56,153 nucleotides of DNA, from assembly GCA_015039465.1 (NCBI GenBank), contig MU130003.1:1-56153 (forward strand), read 5' to 3'. Of the stretch, positions 1 through 11,299 are shown one piece after another. Within the stretch, counting starts at the first letter, position 1. The number at the start of each line of letters is the position of its first letter. The position numbers and the translations under genes are program-made. The DNA is from Phlegmacium glaucopus (Eukaryota > Basidiomycota > Agaricomycetes > Agaricales > Cortinariaceae). The notes beneath the pieces are model-generated. The model searched no databases. It saw only the letters and a list, made by a program, of their open reading frames with translations, and was not told the origin of the DNA.

Positions 1-224
1 ACAACAATGACAAAGCCTTGTACATAATGGGAGATGTAGTTGATGCGTCCATAAAGGGGCCGTTCTTGAAATGATGGACCAAGGATACGATCAAACGCGA
101 GCCGATGACCGACGCGAATAGTAGATTGATCGCTTTGCTGGATCACTAGCCAAGGAACGAACGGATGGTATATGCTTAGGAGCATGTCGATAGTGAAAAC
201 AATGGAGAGCATAGTGTGAGACAT
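1..224 (-). CDS. Possible partial coding exon at the left edge (unidentified)
   Basis: On the minus strand one frame is open from a stop at 291-293 to the window edge, with a first ATG at 224. The translation starts hydrophobic and then reads RVGHRLAFDRILGPSF and ERPLYGRINY, which looks more protein-like than chance. I do not recognise a family. A second frame here is also open for about 70 codons, so the call is uncertain. It may be an internal exon of a gene that continues left of the window. Confidence 0.2.
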   Translation of the reverse strand, partial: MSHTMLSIVFTIDMLLSIYHPFVPWLVIQQSDQSTIRVGHRLAFDRILGPSFQERPLYGRINYISHYVQGFVIV

Positions 225-293
225 TGAGAGTATGATGAGCAATGGGGATGTTATCGTTGAACGAATGGTTTTGTTGACCAGGAACGCGATTCA

Positions 294-1009
294 GGGCCGC
301 TTCCAAAATAGGTAATCAAATTCAAAGTCCGCTTATTTTCATGATGGCGACTTTTAAGCTTTCTTCTCACGCTACCAATCAGTATTGGTGCGCGACAACG
401 GCAACCAGGACTTTTCGAGGAATCAGGGCATGTGCACCAGGTGCTTGGGGTTCTGGTTCGGTTTGGCTCATTTTTGATACCCTCCCCTTCTATTACTTTC
501 TGCAGTATGTAGTACAAGTCTACCAATATGACCTATTGCACCTATCCTTTCCAGTGGGCTTTCAAAGTCAGAAACATCTAATTTGCAATTCTTCTAATAC
601 CTGAATACCAGTCTGGATAGTCATTGAGAGGACATATCTGAAGGCATGTGGCTGACATCCCTTTGGACACCTGGCCAACATGTTTTCACACATTTGGCTG
701 ACATCCCTACGAAAATGTGGTTCCCACTAGCCCTGGTTCCAAGGTGTCAAAAGAGGTTTTCTAACTATGGTTTCCAGCCCTCAATGATGGTCATATCCAT
801 GTGGGAAAGTGTCCAAAAACACATGACCACTGCCATGTTTTTCAATGATGACCGCATTTTTGTGGTGTATGATGCTGATGGGGACATAACCAACTCAAGC
901 ACTAAGTGCTAAGGTTCGATCAGATTTAGCATAAAGAGAAAGTAATATTCAACATTGTTATTTGTTTGCCCAGCTAACATTCAATAGGAGGTTTATGCAT
1001 CTAGACTTT
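294..1009. other. Intergenic, no supported gene
   Basis: No convincing exon is visible. The 14-nt string tggctgacatccct occurs twice, at about 648 and 693. A plus-strand frame at 646-912 is open for 88 codons but has no recognisable domain. The stretch lies downstream of NACHT copy 1 and probably includes its 3' untranslated region. Confidence 0.4.
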
Positions 1010-4000
1010 TCAGCAGCTAGCCTGCAACTTCTGGAAATGGTTGTACCACCTGAAATGCTGGAAGCAATCATACAAGTCATTTGGTCGCTCAGATCCAAGC
1101 CCCTAGAGACAAATTGGATATTGTGCATCAGTCATAATAAAACACTAACCTCTAGCCACTGGATAATAATAATTCCTGGTCCGGTGTCATTCGGCAAAAG
1201 GACCATTCGAGGAATTGATCGGAGTAGATAAAAAATCAGTTCAGTTGGAAGAGCATGGGAAATGTGTTCGCTGAAGCTCCTGTCCACAATGGTTTGATAA
1301 TCATAAAGACTAAAGGAAGAAAGTATAGCATACAAATACAATTAATATGTAGTCAAATCAGTGAGGAAAGTCCTCACCAAAAGCTGTACAGGTCCTGAAA
1401 AATTGTCCCCAGAGAGAATTCTGTAATTTGGGTATGGTAAACATCTGGGTTCATGTACAAGGGCCCAGATCTCTCTGGAGTTGTCATAAAGTCAGTAAAG
1501 GAAGAGGAAATTCTACCATTCACCGACTCCAGGACTAGGAGGTCCCAAGAAAGTTGAATGACACTAGGATTCACTGTCCTCCATGGTCGGGTCTCGGGAA
1601 TCATGTCAACTCCACGAAGAGGTGCACATATAGTAATAGTTTTCATGCTTCCATGTGATTCTATGCACAGGATTCCCCGATGGATCCTGTCTGTTATTTG
1701 ACCCAATCGTTCAATTAAATTGATGCTGGAAATGAAGACAGTTTCAGGCTGGGAAGTTGCATTAGAAAAGTCAAACCACAACATATGGAGCACACCTACC
1801 TCTACATCTTGGTCAAACCAATCTGCCCATCTCAAAATAGACCGGATAGTACACGCCGCCAGGGAAGACTTGAAATGTGACTGATGTGCATAACAATATG
1901 TGGTGGTGTCTAAATTATTGAGCAATTGTACAGCAGGGTGGTCACTGGGTATATTCCCAGAGAGTAAATCCTTAGTGGCATCGCACAAGTGCTGATAAAG
2001 ATTAGACCGAGCATATTCAAGGAGTTCATCACTGGAACTTCAAAAATCAGAAGATGTAAACTCAGATTGTATGGAAACCTACGAGTGAACATCAGAGGCA
2101 TTGGATCCATCCAGTAGAGACAAAAACTGACGGCAAATAAGAACGTTATGCAGTAGAGGATCACAGCAATAGAGATGAGAGCGACCTTGACCCCTGAAAA
2201 AAGCAGACAGATCGCCCTGCAACATATAGGACTGTCCTACCCGGACAAAAGGGTCAACGGCAGATTTAGAGAGGCGGTGGAATAGATCCATCTTAACCCT
2301 GTATAAGTCGGCCATCCCTTGCATGGACAGACCCTTCTGCACCACGACACCAGGTAGGAACTTGAGCAGGTCACCGATATCACTGAATTCGGTAAGGAAT
2401 CGATCAAGCATTTTTTGATACCCGTGATATACTCTTGAGAATTCGTCATCAGTGACTTCTGAGTGGATTTTCTGTTGGTTTTTGATCAGCAAAGTCAACC
2501 ACAATCGCAAAATGAGAATAATATCTAAACACACTTTGAAAATCCGCATTAGATAGAGCATTGCAGTGAAAAATACGTCAACTGCTCCACTATTTGAGAT
2601 TTTCCAGAACTCTTGGGTTAATTCATTGATGTCCGCCATAATTGTGTCCCTGACTGGTTTTGGAGACTCGATGAAATACCGTGAAAGATGGAACTTAACA
2701 TAATCCCATGTTTTACTGTGTGGAGGCCTGGTGGAATGGATCCTGTCATAGCTGTGAATCTAAAGGTTGGAGATGAATGAACCTCTTACCTCCAAGACCG
2801 TCCAATCCATTTAGTAATCAAGGCAAAGCTCCGTATAGTAGCCTGGTTGTGATGTTCCCGTTCATTGATATGGAATGGGCCCGAGCGACTAGAATCCACC
2901 AAAAAATCCCGAAATGAAGCATGTACGAAGTAAACAGGACCGACATCTGAGTCGCGCCATTCAGTCGAGTACTTCTCATTCTTATCTCCCACAAATGCAA
3001 TCAAGGACGACAGACCCTGTAGCACATGCTTCACTTCACCTTCCTCCATCTCGAGAATATCTTCAATCACTTCAGGTGTCAAAGTCTCAGCAAATGCCAA
3101 GATGATCCCAAGAACTTGGACAATGGTCGCTGTGCTTGGATAAACAGACAAGATTTGGGTGTACAATTGGTCAAGGTCTGAGAACGCCGTGGGATGAGGC
3201 ATCAATACAAGCTCAAGCCGTTTCGTTGGACTATAGAAATCGGCACCAACAAATTTGAGGACGGTCGCGGCGTAGATGAACTGGCCGGACGACCGTTGGA
3301 CAAGGAGATCGATAATGCCTTTAGCGGGCCATGGTTGTTTCACATGGGATAGAATATCGGCATGCTTGGTACAGATCTTGGCAAAGCCATCTTGCAGAAG
3401 CACCTGAATATCCTGTCCGGGATCGAATGTTTTGTCGAGGACGACTCTCTCGGTGATTGTGCACAGAGCTTCTTGGTCGAAACTGGCGCGGATATGAGAT
3501 TCAGGGCGACTCCCAATGAGAAATCTAAGCGGTAATTTGTGAGTCGTGATCGTTTTGCACAGGAGTTGGAGAATGTCCTGTTGGATCGCCTTGTCCTGGC
3601 ATTCATCCAATCCGTCTATGATCACAAGATAGGATCGTTGTAGAAGAGGTGATAAACATTGGAACGCATCGACAATGAGAGTTTGTAGTTGTACGGCAAT
3701 TGTCTTTGTATAGAGTTTTGGCTTTGCTTCCATGATGCGGTTGATGTGTTGACGTAATCCAGGTACATTCAGTGCGAGTTGATATGCAATTGTTGAGAAT
3801 AGAAAATGGCCTTGATCGCGGCCATCCTTTCCTCTGGAAAAGAAAAAGCTACCTCCAAAATTCTCATTGTCTCCGGATGAACTACACAGAAACTCTGCAA
3901 TTGCCTGGAGGATCGCTGTCTTCCCAGCGCCAGCAGGTCCATACAGCCAAAAGAAGGGAAGCGCCGAACCTTCGTTATGGATCCAGTCCAAAATAATCTC

Positions 4001-4254
4001 TCGAACGGCTATGCGGGTATTTGGGTGACAATTTGGTGCTGGGTAGCGTTCAGCAGAGTCATGAATTGCTCCATGAGAAACTGCTTGGCTCAAGCCTTGA
4101 AGTCCTTGATTTGGTCATTGATTAAGGATGGAACGAGAAGGATTGGAAATCGTGACATACCAGATTCCCGATCGTTAATATGAATATCGCCATTCGCTGA
4201 ATTGAATATACCCCCTTGGATGACAATTTCTTTTGCATTTTTGAATTGAGCCAT
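1010..4254 (-). CDS. NACHT-domain STAND NTPase, copy 1 (NLR-like)
   Basis: Predicted STAND ATPase of the fungal NLR type, a class used for self/non-self recognition. I model seven exons (minus): 4254-4161, 4104-2790, 2742-2083, 2031-1800, 1748-1378, 1309-1150 and 1102-1010, giving 974 aa in an unbroken frame. Order of parts: a 32-residue N-terminal motif (VIQGGIFNSANGDIHI), linker with HDSAERYPAPNCHP, Walker A GPAGAGKT, Walker B YLVIIDGLDEC, an IGSRPE sensor-like motif, then a C-terminal half of about 500 aa with no WD40, ankyrin or TPR repeats. A hydrophobic stretch (FFTAMLYLMRIFKVCL) opens that half. The C-terminal tail after GLGSERPNDLYD differs from the other copies. This copy is inverted relative to copies 2-5 and separated from them by four unrelated genes. 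Family call is firm; ligand and effector are unknown. Confidence 0.88.
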
Positions 4255-6149
4255 CTAAATAAGGTGGTAGGAGGTGGTAGGAGGAAGATGTAACGATCGG
4301 CCTTTCCTTCAATGTTATTCCTTATTCTTCTCACGTACAGTCACTCTTTAGTCATTCATTTCTTTACACAGCTTCCAGACCTTGGTACTGGATCCGGCAC
4401 TGTCCTTTCTCCTTTATTCTATCTCGGTTGCAGTTACTGTTCTATTCTTATCTCAACCTATCCAAGAACCTCGTATAAAAACCCAGTCGCTAGATAGTAT
4501 TACAGTTTAGTGAATTCGAAATACCTTTACCCCGTCTTTTGAGTTCCTCCGTGTGTCGAAACCACTCTCCTGTTATCTAACCATCACAGCAGTCACGATT
4601 TCGTCACAGAAGAACTCAGTACTCAATACTTAGTACTCATGTCATTCTATAGGTTCTATAGGTGTGTTGATTATATCGCTTATGGCAGGCTACAGCCACA
4701 AACCTGTGTCCCAGCCACAGGTCGCAGCCAACGAAACGAGCTTCAAAGATTGTGTAGGGGAAAAAAAGATAGTTTGGAAATTTGACGAGCGTTCCCTGAC
4801 TAACAAAACAAACATGAATCTAACGAGACAGGATTCAGGCTGTACACTTTCAAAACAATGACTCCGCTATTGCGTGTATGTACTCATGTACTCATGTAAT
4901 TGCAAGTTTGCATTTCTCATATACAATCCTCCTGGGCATCATGATTAAAGCAACTCTGTGTAAGGGGGTAATAGTACACAGTACTTTACAAAAAAATGAA
5001 TAACATGAATACAAAGTCATCTATAAGCTTTTGTTTATCATCGAAGAAAAAGAAAGAAGAAAGACAGCTCGTAATCTTTTTACGTTAAGTAAAAAGCAGA
5101 GGAAAAACAGGGGGAAAAAAGGGAGAGATCATTACATTGCTTGCCAATGAACAATAAATAGATGAGTCGAAACACACTGGATGCACAGAAGGAGACGAAA
5201 GAAAGCAGAGGGGACAAGTTAGGTAGTGCTAAAAAAACACAACAGCCAAGGAGAACGGGAACAGATGAGGTCATGAAAAGTGTCCGTAGCGTTCGTTGGA
5301 ATCAGAAATTTAGAAAGAGTATTGTTGTAGTATCTATTGAAAAGTCGAACTGAGGAAGTTTGGATTGGAGTGCCGATACGAGTGAGTGTGGGCCAGAATG
5401 GTTTTGCGTAATTTTTTCTGGAGATTAGCCTATTAGATATTCAACTTTGGAGTTTTTTTTTTTTGGCCCTTTGTCGTTTCTTCTTTTTTTGTTGTTGGAG
5501 ACCCGTTGAGTTCGGTGGTAATAGAACCGGATGGTGATGTTGTTTGGGCAAGACTGAACGTTTGAACGTTGAAACTTTGAAGTCGTGTGCTTGCGGTCCT
5601 GCTGCTGCTATTTGCTGCCTGCTATTTGTTTCCTCCTCCTTTCTCCGTGCCTCCCTGATCCATGCACTTGGTGAGCACCCATCCCTTGACATACCTGACG
5701 CGAAAAAAATCCGCGCATATATTCATGGATATCTGACCCGTTACAACTGGTAGCCCCACCCATGGTCTGGCCAGATCACCATCGATCTGGTTGTCCACTA
5801 GGCCTCCCATCAGGCGTTTAAACCCAACTTGACCACTAGTCGATGGGATTACCATCAGTTTATGGGTTGGTGATTGTCGGTTGTAGATTGCCGGGGGGCA
5901 AGATGTCCAGTAAAGGCATACATTCATAGGGAGGCGGGTTGATAACGATAACGATAACAGCAAGCAGCAAGCAGCATCAGCAGGGTCTTGCATCCATTAA
6001 CAGGCAAAGATCACCAGATTGAACAAAGGAACGGATGGATGAGTGAATGAGTGAACACCACACGCTCATTCTCTGCTCCAACCTCCCTTGCTTCTCTCAA
6101 TTCATTCATCTATCCATCTATTCATCTCTCCCAAATACTCAAACCCAAC
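4255..6149. other. Intergenic: upstream region of NACHT copy 1 and 3' flank of the cyclin gene
   Basis: No gene supported. The part nearest copy 1 contains the upstream module shared by the NACHT family (separate entry). The rest contains homopolymer runs (T-rich near 5452-5490) and minus-strand open frames without recognisable domains that overlap the expected 3' untranslated region of the cyclin gene. Confidence 0.5.
4690..4850 (-). promoter_or_regulatory. Conserved upstream module of NACHT copy 1
   Basis: Read on the minus strand, this block contains TTGTTAGTCAGGGAACGCTC, then CGTCAAATTTCCAAACTATC, and further on GCTCGTTTCGTTGGCTGCGA. The same order of elements lies a few hundred bases upstream of NACHT copies 2, 3 and 5. 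It is part of the duplicated unit, so conservation may reflect common ancestry rather than function, but it is the best candidate for the family's promoter region. Confidence 0.4.
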
Positions 6150-7883
6150 TTAAGGACTTGCCATCCTTTCGTCTCCCTCATCCCCCCATACACTTCCGCC
6201 TCCCACACTTGCTCCACTACCCACCGAACCCGCAACTGTCGGCGGTGCTCTAATCGTAGGTTCCTCATCCGTCTCCGATCCCCCGTCGGTCTCTGTACCC
6301 GCATCTGTACTAGTATCGGCATCTTCCGTATCTGTATCTGGATCTGGTTCGTCCATGTCCTGACATGTAGACGATGATGACGGAGTATGATGAGATTGGC
6401 GGAGCTGGTGTTGACTTTGATGATGATCGTGTTGCTGCTGAGATTGAGAATGCAATTGTGGTTGTGATCGATAATGTAACAATGAGTGAGGATCCAGGTG
6501 AGAAGACGAATGCGAGTTCAAACTTGACGAAGAAGAATGCAGAGGGACGTTCGACCGGAGATGTGAATATACAGGTACATGCATTTGTGTGTGGTAGGCA
6601 GATGAATGATTAGGCAGTACAGGAGCGGGTACGGCGCACAAAGCGTCAGATGGACGTTTTGGGGTTCCATGAGAAGATGACCAATTGCTCGCCGAAGTAG
6701 GTGGATGTGGATGGACAGCCGAAGGCTGCCGCGAGACAGACCCTTCTATTGTTTCCTGAAGTTGTTTGTTAAGACTGGTAGACGATGGATGCGGTTGGCT
6801 AGGCTGCGTTGAACTCGGATTCGATATGAGATTATGGTTGAGATGTCCATTGGAAGGCAATGGCAAATGGAGATTTAGTGGAGCCGTAAAAGAGGAGGAT
6901 TTGGGGAATTGAATGAGTTGTTCGGCGTATTGTTGCATTTCAGTGCTGGAGATGACTAATCGGAAATCGTTCAAAAGGAGAAATTGGAGTTCTAGTTGGT
7001 TGAGTTCTGGTAGTGGCAGACCTCCAACCTATGAAGAAAATGGGAAAAGAAGGGAGTGTCAGCCTGAATCAGAATATTTTTGGTAAAAATACGGGGATAG
7101 TGGAGCGAAAAGGATGACAGGTCATAGGGACATCAGGGAAGCAGTGACGATATGACATACCTTTGCGTATCTCGAATTTGTGTAAAAGACATCGCTGAAG
7201 AATTTACTCGCCACTGTGACACCCGCAATGACCAAGCGATGGATATTGTATGAATCAATAACGAAAGCTCGGCCGACTGCATCTGCGCTGAGTTTCGACA
7301 TGCGGTCAAAGTAAACCAGAAGAGAGAGAAAGACATGGTTGGTAGTCGGACAATATTTGAGTATCCTAAGAAGATAAGCCTCCAAGGATATCGTCGGGAT
7401 GTTCCTGGCGTGAAAAGTAAGCGTTGCAGCGGGGGTTGAGACGGCCCCTCGCGATGCCGTTGTTAGAGTATGCCAAATAGGGGGAGCGTCTATCGGGTCC
7501 GGCAGTGACGAAGCTGGATTTTGGGAAGAGGACTGGTTGGGGGATGATGATGTGGGTGAGAAACGGTCATTGGTGGTTGCGATATGTGTCAGGAGTAAAG
7601 CTAGGAGTTTGAGAAGGTCCGTTGCTGGATAAGAATGGATGTCGAATGGTGAATCTGATCCTGGCAATGATGTAGGGGACGTTGGTGGTTTCAAAGGTGG
7701 AGTTGGGGTCCTTCTAGGAGGCGGGTGAGCTGGGGGAAGTGTTTGGTGCCGCTGAAGCGACGGGGGGTGTATTGATGCCAGATTGGAGGAAGCTGATCTT
7801 GAAGAAGATACTGAAGAGAGGCTGGATCGTGCTCGATGGCCGACATCAGGTGATGCACTGTAAGGCTGCACAACGGCTAACAT
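6150..7883 (-). CDS. Pho80/Pcl-type cyclin (PHO85-family CDK partner)
   Basis: Two exons, 7883-7161 and 7028-6150, with a 132-nt GT-AG intron, encode 533 aa. The cyclin fold runs from about residue 80 to 275: FDIHSYPATDLLKLL, then an inserted Ser/Pro-rich loop (about 106-155), then IPTISLEAYLLRILKYCPTT, NHVFLSLLVYFDRMSKL, VTVASKFFSDVFYTNSRYAK and, across the intron, VGGLPLPELNQLELQFLLLN. This is the Pho80/Pcl6/7 pattern, the regulatory subunit of a Pho85-like kinase linked to nutrient and phosphate signalling in yeast. The long C-terminal tail is rich in Ser, His and Gln and ends with an acidic DTDTEDADTSTD stretch. I start at the ATG at 7883; the frame is open a little further upstream but that part is not cyclin-like. 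The specific yeast orthologue cannot be fixed. Confidence 0.9.
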
Positions 7884-9000
7884 CAAAGGGGAGTAAATCA
7901 GTAGACGCCAAAAATTAAACAAAACAACGCTATGATAATCACGTGTTCCAGCAGCTTTCCATGCACGTGTGTGTACGTACTCACACGCTAGCTCTGGGTA
8001 GAACAGAGTATAGGTTATGATAAGCTACTAGTATGCGAGGATGTTCACCCAATCTGTAAAAATTTCATCGTTCTCACTTTCACGATAGCCCCAGCAGCGA
8101 TACCATTGGAGCCGGGATATGGCGTCCTCGGCTTTCGATAGCAAAAATAAAATAAACATTCGAGTTGCCCGACTTCGGATTCTTGAACGTTTAAAAAATC
8201 GTCATTCTATCGTCATTAGCCTGAGAGTTTTGGCAATATTCATTTAGCTTTTCGGGAACTGACCTTCAACTTCAGGTCGCACGCACTCGTCATCACATCT
8301 ACCACTCATCTACCTTCCTCAGCCCTGGAAATAACTTGAAGGTTAACCCCATTCCGGTTTTGGGAAACTAAAACTGTGGTCATGCCGCAAGCGCTCATCA
8401 TCATACTGTACTTATTTTTTTATCTACCTCAGCCTGGGAACGAGTTAATAATATTCATTCAGGTTTCGGAAATTAACTCAGGCCGTAAGCTCGGGTCAAT
8501 CCTCTCGCAACGAACCCTGAAAACCCCCAGTAAGAATCCCTCACTTTATCTTTTGTTTGACGGCCTTGATCGCTCACCCGTCGTAGCCCTCATTGGGATT
8601 CTGAAAAAAAACTTTTTTCTCCCGATCTGCAAGCCCTTTGATGGCTGGAATGTTTTCACTGCAGCAGTGCGAGAATAAATAGGGTCTGTCAATGTCATGT
8701 CGCAAGAGATTGGTGGTCGGAGATTGATAGGTGCGCAAGAATACCCCTAAAATAGCAAGTGACGGGCCTACTAAGCACTTAAGAGGATTGAATTCTCAAT
8801 AAATATTGATTGTGGTTAACTAGATAGTGGTCAAGATTCCTGTAGGTAAACCAATGCATGCGGATAAAAAACGATTTTTGGCCAAACGCATGCGTAAACT
8901 CCTTGAAGGAGCTTACGACAACGCTGGAGAGCTAGTACTATTACAAAATAGATGTCCCGATAAGTAAGGTATATTGTAGATAACATGTACACCTATGCTG
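7884..9000. other. Intergenic: cyclin promoter region and 3' flank of the MDR gene
   Basis: No gene supported. Two or three degenerate copies of a segment of about 110-130 bp occur between about 8240 and 8490, sharing an element like tctacctcagcctgggaa and a gaaact/gaactg segment. A short plus-strand open frame at 8376-8678 crosses these repeats and has no domain signal. Confidence 0.5.
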
Positions 9001-10683
9001 TTACAATTTCGCTCCTCCCAAAGCTTTTGGTTCGTCCGAGATTTTGACAACCCTAACCAATGCCATTGTCAACGGACAGGACCAAAAAATTTGCGAAACT
9101 TTTCGAAACTACTCACAATTTCCCCGTGTTTCCACCAGTAAATAACATAGGCAGCGCCACTGGTGCCTGCTCGATACCACCCTCCACAATGTGGAACTTT
9201 CTCTTTACAGAACCGTTGAGAAGCTTCTTTGACAGCTCCTTGATTGCAGCTGGGTATTCGGACTCAAAATCCATGCTGATATAACAAATATACAAGGAAA
9301 TAATAAGAGATATTTCCAGGACAAAAATTGCATAGGGATGAAGGACGTACACGATAAATCCCTGTATAGAAGCACGTTGAGATATGAGGTTCAGGTAAGT
9401 CTGGATACCTTTGGGTTTGGGCGCGTCTAATGAGAATAATCAGGGGGGGAAAGAAAGATTTTGTTGTCGTCGGGTGGAAGCTTACTGTAAGCTGAAATAG
9501 CACCTGCAGAAAAAGACTTAGCAAAGTAAACAAAAAAAAAGAAAAGCTTAGAACTGACCGCAAAGAACGATTCTAGCACCCTTTTTCAACCGGGTCAACA
9601 AAAAGTCCAATATCTCCCCTATAATAATGAAAATGTCACGATGAAATTCTGCTCCACCAGAAAGAAAATAGGATCTCACCGCCAACATTATCGAAGTATA
9701 CATCCAAATACCCAATAGTCTTCAAATCCTGATAGAAAGATTTGCTTTTATAATTAAAGGCCTTATCCACACCAAGTTCCTTTTCTAGCCATGCGCATTT
9801 GTCGTCGGATCCTGCGATGGCATATACTTTAGCCCCCAAGGCTTTTCCAAGCTGGCAAGCGACGGAACCGACAGCGCCTGCGGCACCAGAGACAACCAGA
9901 ACTTCCCCTGGTTTGAGTCTGCCAATCTTCTCGAGGCCCTACAGGACTAAGTCAAAAGCAGCCCCGAGAATCACAACTGAAGGTCGTACGAAGTGAGCAG
10001 TCAGACCTATTGAAATCATTTGAGGTTAGATAACTCGTTAGAAAGATCCACTCTCAAAAGAGATACCTGGTAGTCCAAGCGTTGCCATGAAATCAAGAGG
10101 TTCAATGCCTTGCGGCACACTGAGTTAATGAAGACAGGTAAGGCAAGGAAGAGAGACAAGCAAAGAAAGACTTACACAATCTTTTCCAATTTACTGTCTG
10201 GGAGAACAGCATATTCAGTCATACCTGAAGCCATTCAAATTCATTGGTGCATAAATATGATAAACGCAGAACAGGGAACTATGAAAGAACAGGGAACGTA
10301 CCCCATGAACCTGAAACATGATCACCCACCTTAAACGCGCTCCCTGGTCCTACTTCCACAACCACACCAAGGCCTGAAGCACGCATCACCTACAGTTATA
10401 TCAGCCCCCTGAGCCACAAATGCATTCACCTAACCCACTGGCAAGGGAAGAAAGTATAACATACCTCACCAATTTTCACGGGCGGCAAATAACTCCTCAC
10501 ATCCCTGATAAATCCTCTCATAGCAGGATCAAGGGACAACCAAGTGCACTGCACCAAGACTTCGGATTTTCCTGGCTTGAGCTCAGACATAGGACGCATT
10601 TCAGTGCGAAAAGTATCAGGCTCGATGTCTGCCACAGGCCGAGAGTTCAGCACGATGGTCTTGTAATGCATTGGACGGGACAT
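9001..10683 (-). CDS. NAD(P)-dependent MDR oxidoreductase (prostaglandin/alkenal reductase type)
   Basis: Zinc-independent medium-chain reductase of the leukotriene-B4 dehydrogenase / alkenal double-bond reductase family, which reduces activated C=C bonds with NADPH. I model eleven exons (minus): 10683-10465, 10389-10302, 10224-10176, 10119-10067, 10006-9990, 9938-9678, 9618-9559, 9503-9486, 9426-9351, 9275-9117 and 9053-9001. They sum to 1053 nt, 350 aa, the usual family length. Landmarks: SLDPAMRGFIRD near the N-terminus, VGPGSAFKVGDHVSGSWG, GLTAHF, the Rossmann motif VVSGAAGAVGS at about 157-167, DVYFDNVGGE, and RASIQGFIVMDF. Two exons are only 17 and 18 nt long. The apparent stop in DLVL-stop-GLEKIG disappears when the 51-nt intron 9989-9939 is removed. 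Physiological substrate unknown. Confidence 0.92.
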
Positions 10684-11299
10684 TCTGTTTTGTGAGCAAT
10701 ATGTACGGAAGGAAGGGAGTTTATATATCATATCCATGCAGTTCATCAACCGGCTACAATGTATACCCGGCTCCGAGTCTTCCAACCTTCAAACGCGTCT
10801 TGGTTGTCTTGGTCAGTACCTCATCAGCCAGAGAGCTGACAAAACCCAAATATGCGAACAGTAATCATCCATCGGAAAGCATTTCACCGATTTCTTCGTT
10901 GATCCTTCCACTGCCCTCAGCTCGCCCTAAGTTGAACAGATGAACAGAAGTGCTGATGCCGAAATTGAAGGATGGTTACATAGACAATACAAGGTTTGTT
11001 GTAGTGATCTGTGATTTTACTCAAGCAGCATGGTTCGATGGGTCAAGTAACTCAAGTTCAGGGTGAGCCACTAGTAACCCAATATCAATTGTTGGTCGGG
11101 TTGAGCAGGAATCCGAGTCGAGGTACGATCTTCAGCTTCCACTATGTTAACATCTCAAAGCACACTTGAGATAAGGGAATATGTAGCCAAACAAATATAT
11201 AGGTAACACCGGCTATTACGGATAGATCATAAAAAAAGCATCTAACATCGCTTGGACTGTCAGGAAATTGCCCGGCCCATTGTCAGTGTAGGCGCCAGG
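10684..11299. other. Intergenic: MDR promoter region and P450 3' flank
   Basis: No coding exon is supported. Open frames on the plus strand here are short and antisense to the MDR 5' end. The region should contain the MDR promoter and the P450 terminator; no clear TATA box or poly(A) signal stands out. Confidence 0.5.

Noticed and set aside
1378..1800. Reading NACHT copy 1 through intron 4 as one exon
   Set aside because: The frame happens to be open there, but the other copies have stops or a frame change in the same interval and all keep the GT...AG, so it is better treated as an intron.
9939..9989. In-frame stop suggesting the MDR gene is a pseudogene
   Set aside because: The stop lies within a 51-nt GT-AG intron. 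Removing it restores GLTAHF-GLEKIGRLKPGE as expected for the family.
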